From an uncultured Roseibium sp. (GTDB lineage Bacteria > Pseudomonadota > Alphaproteobacteria > Rhizobiales > Stappiaceae): a DNA stretch of 64,000 bases. The stretch's first letter is position 1, and each line of letters opens with the position of its first letter. The stretch lies in contig NZ_OY780958.1 of NCBI RefSeq assembly GCF_963675985.1, positions 1,736,001-1,800,000 of the forward strand, given 5' to 3'. The notes under the pieces were generated by a model that was not told the origin of the DNA, ran no database searches, and saw only the letters and a program-made list of their open reading frames with translations. The position numbers were made by a program, and so were the translations under genes. Shown here one piece after another: positions 35,988 to 44,571 of the stretch.

Positions 35988-38900
35988 GGCGGACGACGGG
36001 CTCGCCTCGGCTTTACTCACTTCCTCTTCCGGTTGCCCGCTGCCGGGTCCGCCCGGGGTGTCCACGCCCCGGTACTGGCCTTTGACCTTTTCACGGAGGA
36101 CCTGCAGAGCCACATAGAGCGACGGGATAATCAGAACGCCAAGGCTGGAGGCGAATGCCATGCCGCCGAAGACGGCAATGCCGATAGCTTTCTGGCTGGC
36201 CGCCCCCGCGCCGCTTGCCGTCACCAGCGGCACCACGCCGAGCAGGAACGACAAGGCTGTCATCATGACCGCCCGGAACCGCAGATGGGCAGCCTCTTTT
36301 GCGGCGCCGAGAATGGATTTCCCGTCCGCCCGCTGCTCCATGGCGAATTCAACGATCAGGATCGCGTTCTTGGCCCCCATACCGACCAGCATGATCATGC
36401 CGATCTGTGTATAGAGGTTGACATCGCCGCCGGTGATGAAGACCGCGACGAATGCCCCCAGAAGCGCAATCGATACCGACATGAGAATGGCGAAGGGCAT
36501 GCTCCAGCTTTCATACTGGGCCACGAGGAACAGATACGCGAACAGGATCGACAGCAGGAGAATGTAGATGACCAGATTGCCTGAGCCCTGCTGCTGCGCC
36601 GCCGTTCCGGTCCATTCATACGTGTAACCAGCCGGTAGAGCCGTGACGGCAGCCGATTGCATGCCGTTGATCACGACGCCGGTGGAAGCGCCCGGTACCG
36701 GTTCGCCGTTCACGGCTGCAGAGCGGAACATGTTGTACCGGGTGAGCGTTTGCGGCCCGAAGACGTTCTTCGTCGTCACCAGAGACAGCATCGGCACCAT
36801 CGTGCCGTCGGATGCTCTGACATAGAGCTTGCCGATATCATCCGCTTTGTTGCGGAAGTCGCCCTCGGCCTGGATCATGACCTTGTAGACGCGCCCGAAC
36901 AGGTTGAAGTCGTTGATGTAGTAAGACCCGAGATAGGCCTGCAACGTGGAGAAGACATCAGCGACGTCGACACCGATCGTCTTTGCCTTTTCCCGGTCCA
37001 GGTCGACGAAGATCTGCGGCACATTCGCGCGATATGTCGTGTAGGAAAGCGCGATGTCTGGATCCTGGTTTGCCGAATAAACCAGGGAGCCGGCCGCGGA
37101 CGCCAGATCCTGTGGCGATCCGCCCCCAGTCTGCTGGACCATCATCTGAACGCCGCCGGTCGTTCCCAACCCCGGAATGGGCGGCGGATTGAAGGGGATG
37201 ATACTTGCACTCGGTACAGCGGCAAAATCACCCCGGAACTTGGACAGGATCGCGTCGATACTCAGCGAGGGCGCCTTCCGTTCGTTCCAGTTGTCCATCG
37301 TTGCGATGATCATGGCCGAATTCGAGGAGAGTGCCGAATTCAGGATCGAATAACCGTTCACTGTTACGACGCTGGCGACACCAGGCGTTTTCGAAACGGT
37401 TTCCACCAGTCCCTTGGTCACTTCTTTCGTTCTCTGCAGGGCTGCGCCGTCAGGCAACTGGATGTCGACCATCAGGTAGCCCTGGTCTTCCAGAGGCAGG
37501 AAGCCCTGAGGCAGACGGCCGCCCAGGAAAGCGATCAATGCGAGCGCTCCGCCCACACCGATGACCCCGATCACGGCAACCCGGACCAACCGGCTGACGA
37601 CCGCCGAATACCCGTTGCGAACGCCCGTGATGCCCTTGTCGAAGACCCCCATCAGCCCTTTCGGAGGACCGGTCCTGCGTTTCAGGATGAGACCGCAAAG
37701 AGCGGGTGACAAGGTCAGCGCATTGATGGAGGAAATAAGAACCGAAACGGAAATCGTCACGGCGAACTGGGAGTAGAGCTTCCCGGTGATGCCCGGCATG
37801 AAAACGGTGGGCACGAAGACGGCCAGCAGAACCAGCGTCGTGGCGATCACCGGTCCCATGATCTGCTGCATTGCCTTGGCCGTTGCGGCTTTCGGATCGA
37901 GGCCTTCTTCAGTCAGGATCCGTTCCACGTTCTCCACCACCACGATGGCGTCATCGACCACGATCCCGATGGCGAGCACGAGGGCGAAAAGAGATATGGT
38001 ATTGAGGGACATGCCGAACATCAGCAGCACGGCGAAGGTCCCGATCAGGGAAACCGGAATAGCGACCATCGGAATGATGGTGGCCCGCCAGTTGCCCAGA
38101 AAAATGAACACCACGGACACCACCAAGGCAAAGGTGATGAACAGGGTCGTGACCACGTCGTCGAGCGACGTCTGAACAAACTCCGTCGTGTCGAACGGAA
38201 TTTGATAATCGACGTCATCGGGGAATGCCTGCGAAAGCTCCTTCAACCGGCTGACGACACCCTCAGCCACAGCGATTGCATTGGCACCTGGCGCCTGGTA
38301 GATCGCCAGAACCGTCGCCGGCTTGCCGTTGAACTCACCGCTTGCCGAATAGAACTGTGCGCCCCTTTCAACACGGGCGACATCGCCGATGCGCACGATT
38401 GCGCCGTCGTCACCGGTTCGCAGAACGATTTTCTCAAAATCCTCAACGGTGGACAGTCGGCCCTTTGCCTTGATCGTGTACTGGAACTGCTGGCCAGGCG
38501 GTACAGGAGGCGCGCCGATCTGACCGGCGGCAACCTGGATATTCTGGTCCTTGACGGCGGAAATGAAGTCTGCCGGTGCCATGCCCAGGTTGGCAAGCTT
38601 GTCCGGATCGAGCCAGATGCGCATACCATAGGCGAAATCGGTCAGGACATCGGCCTTGCCGACACCGGGCACGCGGGCCAGGGCATCCTTGAGATTTATC
38701 GAGGCGTAGTTGGACAGGAAGACCTCATCATAGGTCCCCTTGGGTGAAAAAAGCGTGACCACCAACAACATGTTGGTGGATGCCTTTTGCACGGTGACAC
38801 CGTTCGCCGTGACTTCACTCGGCAATTGGCTCGTCGCCTGGCTGACCCGGTTCTGAACGTTGACGGTGGCAATGTCAGGATCGGTTCCGACGGCGAAGGT

Positions 38901-39179
38901 CACGTTCAGGGAGTAATTGCCGCTGTCTGAACTGTTCGACGACATATAGATCATGTTGTCGACGCCGTTCACCTGCGCCTCGATGGGCGCGGCCACCGTT
39001 TCTTCCAGAACTTCCGCATTGGCACCGGTATACGTCGCAGACACGTTGACCACTGGCGGCGTGATATTGGGAAACTGTTCGACCGGCAGAGCCATGTAGC
39101 CGAGCATGCCGGCAATCGTGATCACCAGCGAAATGACGAGTGCGAACTTGGGACGGTAGATGAAAAAAACGGATAACAT
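35985..39179 (-). CDS. RND efflux transporter inner-membrane subunit, HAE1 (AcrB-like) family
   Basis: A 1064-residue, twelve-helix proton-driven pump. It starts with FIYRPKFALVISLVITIAGMLGYMALPVEQFPNI and shows the transmembrane relay region (LALVLAIGIVVDDAIVVVENVERI), the LPQGFLPLEDQGYLMV periplasmic entry segment, and GMGAKNAILIVEFA. The long Gly/Pro/Glu-rich tail ends in ASPSSA at a TAG that belongs to the flanking repeat. It exports hydrophobic drugs or metabolites together with the adaptor five bases upstream. No outer-membrane channel or regulator gene is adjacent, so it probably shares a TolC encoded elsewhere. Confidence 0.96.
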   Translation of the reverse strand: MLSVFFIYRPKFALVISLVITIAGMLGYMALPVEQFPNITPPVVNVSATYTGANAEVLEETVAAPIEAQVNGVDNMIYMSSNSSDSGNYSLNVTFAVGTDPDIATVNVQNRVSQATSQLPSEVTANGVTVQKASTNMLLVVTLFSPKGTYDEVFLSNYASINLKDALARVPGVGKADVLTDFAYGMRIWLDPDKLANLGMAPADFISAVKDQNIQVAAGQIGAPPVPPGQQFQYTIKAKGRLSTVEDFEKIVLRTGDDGAIVRIGDVARVERGAQFYSASGEFNGKPATVLAIYQAPGANAIAVAEGVVSRLKELSQAFPDDVDYQIPFDTTEFVQTSLDDVVTTLFITFALVVSVVFIFLGNWRATIIPMVAIPVSLIGTFAVLLMFGMSLNTISLFALVLAIGIVVDDAIVVVENVERILTEEGLDPKAATAKAMQQIMGPVIATTLVLLAVFVPTVFMPGITGKLYSQFAVTISVSVLISSINALTLSPALCGLILKRRTGPPKGLMGVFDKGITGVRNGYSAVVSRLVRVAVIGVIGVGGALALIAFLGGRLPQGFLPLEDQGYLMVDIQLPDGAALQRTKEVTKGLVETVSKTPGVASVVTVNGYSILNSALSSNSAMIIATMDNWNERKAPSLSIDAILSKFRGDFAAVPSASIIPFNPPPIPGLGTTGGVQMMVQQTGGGSPQDLASAAGSLVYSANQDPDIALSYTTYRANVPQIFVDLDREKAKTIGVDVADVFSTLQAYLGSYYINDFNLFGRVYKVMIQAEGDFRNKADDIGKLYVRASDGTMVPMLSLVTTKNVFGPQTLTRYNMFRSAAVNGEPVPGASTGVVINGMQSAAVTALPAGYTYEWTGTAAQQQGSGNLVIYILLLSILFAYLFLVAQYESWSMPFAILMSVSIALLGAFVAVFITGGDVNLYTQIGMIMLVGMGAKNAILIVEFAMEQRADGKSILGAAKEAAHLRFRAVMMTALSFLLGVVPLVTASGAGAASQKAIGIAVFGGMAFASSLGVLIIPSLYVALQVLREKVKGQYRGVDTPGGPGSGQPEEEVSKAEASPSSA

Positions 39180-39184
39180 CAGCC

Positions 39185-40333
39185 CTACTCCGCCGGCTTC
39201 GAAGCAAGGGACGCGTTAACAGGCACGCCGGGCCGCACTTTCTGCAATCCCTGGACAATGACCTTCTCGCCGCTCTGCAAACCCTTCTTGACGACGAAGT
39301 CGGCGTCGACCTGTGCACCCAGTTCGACGTATCTCTGTTCGACCGTATTCTGCGCGTTGACCACCAGCACGAAGCTGCCGCGCTGGTCGCGCTGGACTGC
39401 CGCCTGCGGCACGACGAGCACCTTTTTTTCATCCTGAGCTTCGATGACGACATTCACGAATGTACCATCGAGCAGTGTCCAGTCCTTGTTGTCGAACAGG
39501 CCTCGGAAAGAGATGGTTCCGGTCTTCGGATCTACCTTGTTGTCGATGAAGACGACTTTTCCACTCTCGCCAAAGGCATCGCCGTTGGGCAGGATCAGGC
39601 TCAGGTTGGGCGAATTCTCCGGCTTGATATCGTCAGGACTGATGCCGTGGGTTTTCAGGGCATTCAAATATTGCGCCTCGCTGACGGCGAAGTTCACATA
39701 GACCGGCGCGACGCGGATCAGCGTTGCAAGCGGCTGTGACGACGGGCCGACCATTTCGCCCACGCTGTAGGTGGTCTTGCCCAGCAGACCGTCGAAAGGC
39801 GCTGAAACATCGGTGTAGCTCAGGTTCAACTGGGCTTGGTCGAGGGCCGCCTGAGCCGCCTGGACCGAGGCGTCCGACTGAGCTTTTTTGGCCTGTGTCG
39901 ATTGAAAGGCGGCCAACGAAATATGACCTTTCTGGTAAAGATCCTTATCGCGGCTGAGATCCGCTGCCTTCAGCGCGGCATCGGCCTGCGCGCTGGCAAG
40001 GTCGGCCTTGGCCTGATCGACGGCGGCCACATACTGATCTTTCTCGATCTTGAAGATCAATTCGTCCTTCTTGACCTTTTTGCCATCCTGGACAGCCTTG
40101 TCTTCAAGAAATCCGCTTACGCGTGCGACCAGGGACACCTTGTCGATCGCGGCAACCTGACCGATGAAGGTCGTGCTACCCCGAATGGTTTTCTCCTGGA
40201 TGCCGGCAACGCTAACAGCCGGCGGCGGCGCCTTGGCCTGTTCTTCCTGTTTCTGGCAACCGACCAATGCGCCAAGGACCACGCCGGGGATCATCAAACG
40301 GCTTAAAATATTGAACGATAGAAAACGTGCCAC
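39185..40333 (-). CDS. RND efflux periplasmic adaptor (membrane fusion protein)
   Basis: About 382 residues from a GTG at 40333 with GGGGAG upstream; a TTG at 40348 is the alternative. The N-terminus ends in the lipobox LGALVGC, so it is a lipoprotein anchored in the inner membrane. It has the MFP order: lipoyl-like halves, a helical hairpin (KADLASAQADAALKAADLSRDKDLYQ), barrel (DVSAPFDGLLGKTTYSVGEMV) and membrane-proximal domain. It links the pump to an outer-membrane channel. It is the first gene of the two-gene operon. Confidence 0.94.
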   Translation of the reverse strand: MARFLSFNILSRLMIPGVVLGALVGCQKQEEQAKAPPPAVSVAGIQEKTIRGSTTFIGQVAAIDKVSLVARVSGFLEDKAVQDGKKVKKDELIFKIEKDQYVAAVDQAKADLASAQADAALKAADLSRDKDLYQKGHISLAAFQSTQAKKAQSDASVQAAQAALDQAQLNLSYTDVSAPFDGLLGKTTYSVGEMVGPSSQPLATLIRVAPVYVNFAVSEAQYLNALKTHGISPDDIKPENSPNLSLILPNGDAFGESGKVVFIDNKVDPKTGTISFRGLFDNKDWTLLDGTFVNVVIEAQDEKKVLVVPQAAVQRDQRGSFVLVVNAQNTVEQRYVELGAQVDADFVVKKGLQSGEKVIVQGLQKVRPGVPVNASLASKPAE

Positions 40334-40485
40334 TGTCCGGCTCCCCAAAATTCCGCAGGCGATGGTCTAACTTTACGCCAAACTAAAAGCCACATCACCG
40401 CCAAAACAAGCGGTTAATGAACGAAGGCTGACTTTTACGGATGTAAAACGAGGACAAATGAGCATTGGGCGGCCTGAGAACCGGA

Positions 40486-41319
40486 TCAGCTGCCGGTTTC
40501 CATCGGATCAAGCACCAGTGTGAGGCCGAACAGGGTCTGCGCCGGTATTATTTTGCGGGCTATGATTCCCCGGCATTTGATAACCAGGGCCGCAACTGCC
40601 GGCAGATCCTCAGGCAATCCGTCGGTAGCCTCCTGACCGAACAGAAGGGCATAGGCGTCCGGCGTGACCACTCGCAGTCGTCCGCGGGGCGTCTTCAACT
40701 CAAGTCCGAGGCTGTTTGCGCGCATTTCCCGCTGCTCGAGCAGGCTTCCGAGAAATTCGTGGTAATCGCAGGGATCCCGGGCAACGAGGACGATCCCGTC
40801 GATGCCGGCTGCCCCGTTGGCATGCGTCTGATAGTCGGCCTTCCAGAAGTTCTCGGGAAAGCGGTTGCGGCAGGTGAAATAGGCGATACCGGGAGCCAAA
40901 GGATCCGTCACGAAGGTCAGATCGAAAGCCACCTTGCGCACCGACCCGTCCGGCGCCTTGGCCTCGCGCTCGAAAGAGAACGGCGCGTATGTCTGCAAAT
41001 GATGTTTTTCGAAGGACGCACGGTCCTGATCCGGATCGCGGCTTTCGAAAACCACCATCGACCCGCCTTCACGGCTCTTCAGGAAATCGCGGTTGAACGC
41101 GCCAAAGGAGAATTCCCCCGCCCCGGCTTCCCTGATCAGGCTATCGTCCGCGACCGAAAGCAGTTCGACGAAAAATCCGTCGAGCTGAACGAGACGGTTG
41201 GCTGTTCCCCAAGGATGCCGGGCTTCCGGCGTGACCGTGAACCCCAGGGCTTCCCAGGCCTTGCCGGCCGCATCGAGATCATGCACGGCGACGACCACGT
41301 GATCCAATCCATGCACCAT
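40486..41319 (-). CDS. VOC family protein with glyoxalase-like domain
   Basis: A 277-residue protein with LDHVVVAVHDLDAAGKAWEALGFTVTP at the N-terminus, the PF13468-like (Glyoxalase_3) arrangement, and a second diverged module from about residue 170 (IDGIVLVARDPCDYHEFLGSLL). It likely binds or isomerises a small ligand; the reaction is unknown. It lies 27 bases downstream of pyrG on the same strand, where kdsA would be expected in many rhizobia. Confidence 0.85.
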   Translation of the reverse strand: MVHGLDHVVVAVHDLDAAGKAWEALGFTVTPEARHPWGTANRLVQLDGFFVELLSVADDSLIREAGAGEFSFGAFNRDFLKSREGGSMVVFESRDPDQDRASFEKHHLQTYAPFSFEREAKAPDGSVRKVAFDLTFVTDPLAPGIAYFTCRNRFPENFWKADYQTHANGAAGIDGIVLVARDPCDYHEFLGSLLEQREMRANSLGLELKTPRGRLRVVTPDAYALLFGQEATDGLPEDLPAVAALVIKCRGIIARKIIPAQTLFGLTLVLDPMETGS

Positions 41320-41346
41320 CTCGTTGCTCCGTTTCGTACCGACGTC

Positions 41347-42975
41347 TTAGACCAGACGGCTCTGGTGTATGGCGGCTTCTATGAAGGACGCAAACAGCGG
41401 ATGCGGTTCGAATGGCCGGGACTTCAATTCCGGATGATACTGCACTCCGATGAACCAGGGATGATCCGCGATTTCGACAGTTTCAGGCAGCACACCGTCC
41501 GGCGAGGTTCCTGCGAAAATCAGGCCGCAGGATTCCAACTGCTCGCGATAGCCGATGTTGACCTCGTAACGATGGCGATGGCGTTCTGAAATCGACGTCG
41601 TCCCGTAAATCTCGGCAATCCGGGATCCGGGCTTCAGGGCCGCAGGATAGGCGCCGAGGCGCATGGTGCCGCCCATGTCGTCATCCTGGCCGCGCACTTC
41701 GCGCTTGTTGCCCTTGGTCCATTCGGTCATCAGGCCGACAACCGGTTCCTTCGACGGACCGAATTCAGTGGAACTCGCCTCCTTGATGCCGGCGAGATCG
41801 CGCGCGGCCTCGATCACCGCCATCTGCATACCGAAACAGATACCGAAATAGGGAACTTTGCGGGTGCGGGCGAATGCGGCCGCAGCGATCTTGCCTTCCG
41901 ACCCACGTTCCCCGAAGCCGCCGGGAACAAGAATGCCGTGAACGCCTTCGAGATACGGGCCTGGATCCTCCTTTTCGAAGGTTTCCGACTCGATCCACTC
42001 GATGTTGACCTTGACCTGATTGGCAATGCCACCGTGGACCAGCGCCTCGATCAGGGATTTGTAGGCGTCCTTCAGAACCGTGTATTTGCCGACGATGGCA
42101 ATCGTGACCTCGCCTTCCGGATTTGCGACGCGGCTCGATATCCCTTCCCAGCGGTCGAGCACCGGCGCCGGTGCACCCTTGATGCCAAAGGCTGCCAGCA
42201 CTTCGTCGTCGAGGCCTTCCTTGTGATAGGCAATCGGCACGTCGTAGATCGACTTGACGTCATAAGCCGGAATGACCGCGGATTCCCGGACGTTACAGAA
42301 CAGGGAAAGCTTGCGCTTTTCATTGTCGGGAATCGGCCGGTCGCAGCGGATCATCAGGATATCGGGCTGGATACCGATAGACCGCAGTTCCTTGACCGAG
42401 TGCTGGGTCGGCTTGGTCTTCATCTCACCGGCACTTGCGATGAACGGCATCAGCGTCAGATGCACATAGACCGCATCGCCACGCGGCAGATCATTACCGA
42501 GCTGACGGATCGCCTCGAAGAAGGGCAGCCCCTCGATATCGCCGACCGTACCGCCGATTTCGACAAGCACGAAGTCGTAGTCGTCATTTCCGTCGCGGAC
42601 GAAATTCTTGATCGCATCGGTGACATGGGGAATCACCTGGACGGTGCCGCCCAGATAATCCCCACGCCGCTCCTTGGCGATGATGTCCTGATAGATCCTG
42701 CCGGTGGTGATGTTGTCCCGCTGGTTCGCGGGGCGACCGGTGAACCGCTCGTAGTGGCCGAGATCGAGGTCTGTCTCAGCCCCGTCGTCCGTCACAAAGC
42801 ATTCGCCGTGCTGATACGGGCTCATGGTGCCCGGATCGACGTTCAGATAGGGATCGAGCTTGCGCAGCCGAACCTTATATCCGCGCGCCTGGAGCAATGC
42901 TCCAAGAGCCGCGGATGCCAGACCTTTACCAAGCGAGGAAACCACGCCGCCGGTGATGAAAATGTATCGCGCCAT
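41347..42975 (-). CDS. pyrG: CTP synthase
   Basis: A 542-residue enzyme turning UTP into CTP with glutamine as nitrogen donor. The start MARYIFITGGVVSSLGKGLASAALGALLQ is the usual N-terminus, and the ATG at 42975 is chosen over an upstream frame extension. The synthetase domain has DPYLNVDPGTMSPYQHGE; the C-terminal glutaminase has the nucleophile Cys in GICFGMQMAV and the His-Glu pair in QYHPELKSRP. It follows secG, separated by a strong terminator. Confidence 0.97.
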   Translation of the reverse strand: MARYIFITGGVVSSLGKGLASAALGALLQARGYKVRLRKLDPYLNVDPGTMSPYQHGECFVTDDGAETDLDLGHYERFTGRPANQRDNITTGRIYQDIIAKERRGDYLGGTVQVIPHVTDAIKNFVRDGNDDYDFVLVEIGGTVGDIEGLPFFEAIRQLGNDLPRGDAVYVHLTLMPFIASAGEMKTKPTQHSVKELRSIGIQPDILMIRCDRPIPDNEKRKLSLFCNVRESAVIPAYDVKSIYDVPIAYHKEGLDDEVLAAFGIKGAPAPVLDRWEGISSRVANPEGEVTIAIVGKYTVLKDAYKSLIEALVHGGIANQVKVNIEWIESETFEKEDPGPYLEGVHGILVPGGFGERGSEGKIAAAAFARTRKVPYFGICFGMQMAVIEAARDLAGIKEASSTEFGPSKEPVVGLMTEWTKGNKREVRGQDDDMGGTMRLGAYPAALKPGSRIAEIYGTTSISERHRHRYEVNIGYREQLESCGLIFAGTSPDGVLPETVEIADHPWFIGVQYHPELKSRPFEPHPLFASFIEAAIHQSRLV

Positions 42976-43033
42976 GGAGCAATACCATATCGTTGCCGAG
43001 GGCCGATTGACCACTCGGGAGTTTCGTTAAGCA

Positions 43034-43069
43034 CATAAAAATGCCCTGCGTTTGTGTCGCAGGGCATTT
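43034..43069 (-). terminator. Intrinsic terminator after secG
   Basis: A perfect 12-base stem (AAATGCCCTGCG and CGCAGGGCATTT) with a seven-base loop. On the minus strand it is followed by a T-run (TTTTT including the stem end). It lies 39 bases beyond the secG stop and 59 bases before the pyrG start, so pyrG should have its own promoter. Confidence 0.85.
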
Positions 43070-43107
43070 GCTGTCGGTTAATTCCGGTGGAGAGCCACCT
43101 CAAACGC

Positions 43108-43485
43108 TTACTGAGCGGTTGGAACCTGCGGCCCAGCAGGCTGTTGCTGCTGGTTTTCTTCCTGCTTGAGCGAATCAAGAACGCCGCTTCCGCCTTCGCC
43201 GGTTGCCGGTGCGGACGGCGTTGCCACAGGAGCCGCATCCAGAATCGCGCCGGGACGATCCTTCATTTCAGCGATCAGGCTGAGACCGATCGAGGTCGCG
43301 AAGAAGACAACTGCGAGAATCGCGGTCGCACGGGTCAGGACGTTCGCCGTGCCTCGGCTGCTCATGAGGCCGCCGCCTCCGCCGCCGCCCATGCCGAGCG
43401 CGCCACCTTCGGAGCGCTGCAACAAGACAAGGAGCACCAGGGCCAGGACGACCATCAAGTGTATGACGATGACTACGGTTTCCAT
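43108..43485 (-). CDS. secG: Preprotein translocase subunit SecG
   Basis: A 125-residue protein with two membrane helices (VVIVIHLMVVLALVLLVLLQ and ATAILAVVFFATSIGLSLIAEM) flanking the conserved cytoplasmic loop RSEGGALGMGGGGGGGLMSSRGTANVLTR. The glycine run of seven is long but typical of alphaproteobacterial SecG. The C-terminal tail is Ala/Pro/Gln-rich. It assists SecYEG-driven secretion. It lies downstream of tpiA on the same strand. Confidence 0.95.
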   Translation of the reverse strand: METVVIVIHLMVVLALVLLVLLQRSEGGALGMGGGGGGGLMSSRGTANVLTRATAILAVVFFATSIGLSLIAEMKDRPGAILDAAPVATPSAPATGEGGSGVLDSLKQEENQQQQPAGPQVPTAQ

Positions 43486-43585
43486 CGTGGGCCAATCCGA
43501 TTGTTCAAGTTTGGCGGCCTTCTACACCAGGTGTCGCCGCCTTTCCACCCTTGAATGTGTGTTTCCTGACCGAAGGGACAAGTCT

Positions 43586-44344
43586 TCAGGCGTAAGCGGC
43601 ACAAATTCCAAGGAAGTCGTCTGCCTTCAGGCTCGCACCGCCGACCAGGGCGCCATTGACATTTGCGACGGCCATGAGCTCGGCCGCATTGCCCGGCTTG
43701 ACCGAGCCGCCGTAGAGAAGGCGCATGCTTGCACCGGAAGCTCCGAAGCGCTCTGCCAGGGCTTCCCGCATGGCCTTGTGCACTTCCGCGACATCGGCAG
43801 CGGTCGGTGTCAGGCCCGTCCCGATGGCCCAGACCGGCTCATAGGCAACAATACAGTTCTCAGGGGTGGCATTTTCGGGAATGGAACCGGCAAGCTGATA
43901 TTCGACAACCTTGAGTGTATCCCCGGCCTTGCGTTCCGCCTCCGTTTCGCCGACGCAGACGATTGCCGTAAGACCTGCGCGCCAGGCGGCTTCCGCCTTG
44001 GCCTTGACGGCCGCATTGGTTTCGCCATGGTCCGTACGCCGTTCCGAATGGCCCACAATGACGGCGCTGGCTCCGATGTCGGCGAACATTTCCGCGGAGA
44101 TGTCGCCGGTATGCGCGCCGCTCTCGGCATAATGGCAATCCTGACCGCCGATCAGCAGAGGCGTTCCGTTGGCGGCCTTGGCCAGAAGATAGGTGAGAGT
44201 GGCGGGCCCGCAGATCATCGTATCGACCTTCCCGGCGAGATCGGTCGAGAGGCCGGCGGCGATCTTGTTCAGTTCATCCACGCTGGCGGTCAGGCCGTTC
44301 ATCTTCCAATTGCCCGCTACAAGCGGCTTGATCTGCGCTGTCAT
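43586..44344 (-). CDS. tpiA: Triosephosphate isomerase
   Basis: About 252 residues of TIM barrel interconverting dihydroxyacetone phosphate and glyceraldehyde 3-phosphate. The catalytic residues are visible: Lys in AGNWKMNG, His in VGHSERR and Glu in VAYEPVWAIGTG, with the phosphate-binding LYGGSVKPGNA. Start may be ATG 44344 or GTG 44350; a GGGAG site serves either. It is divergent from the ppiD-like gene. Confidence 0.97.
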   Translation of the reverse strand: MTAQIKPLVAGNWKMNGLTASVDELNKIAAGLSTDLAGKVDTMICGPATLTYLLAKAANGTPLLIGGQDCHYAESGAHTGDISAEMFADIGASAVIVGHSERRTDHGETNAAVKAKAEAAWRAGLTAIVCVGETEAERKAGDTLKVVEYQLAGSIPENATPENCIVAYEPVWAIGTGLTPTAADVAEVHKAMREALAERFGASGASMRLLYGGSVKPGNAAELMAVANVNGALVGGASLKADDFLGICAAYA

Positions 44345-44571
44345 TCCCACAAAATCTCCCTGAAATGCTTGAATTCTGCGTCTGATGCGCCTCTATAACC
44401 CATAACAGCCGGGCACTTGCAAATTATTGCATGAGATTGCGGTGCTTTCATTTGCTTGTCTGCCTTGCCGGAGTGGGCATGCCTCATTATGATCCGCCCG
44501 CTTCGGCCGCGAGCCGAAAAGGTATTCCGGCACAGTGATTGTGCCGGCAAACGGAAAAGACGGGAGAAATC

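Noticed and set aside
35797..35988. 63-codon frame inside repeat copy B
   Set aside because: The same frame in copy A has an early stop after AAF, there is no ribosome site, and the conservation follows the DNA rather than a protein.
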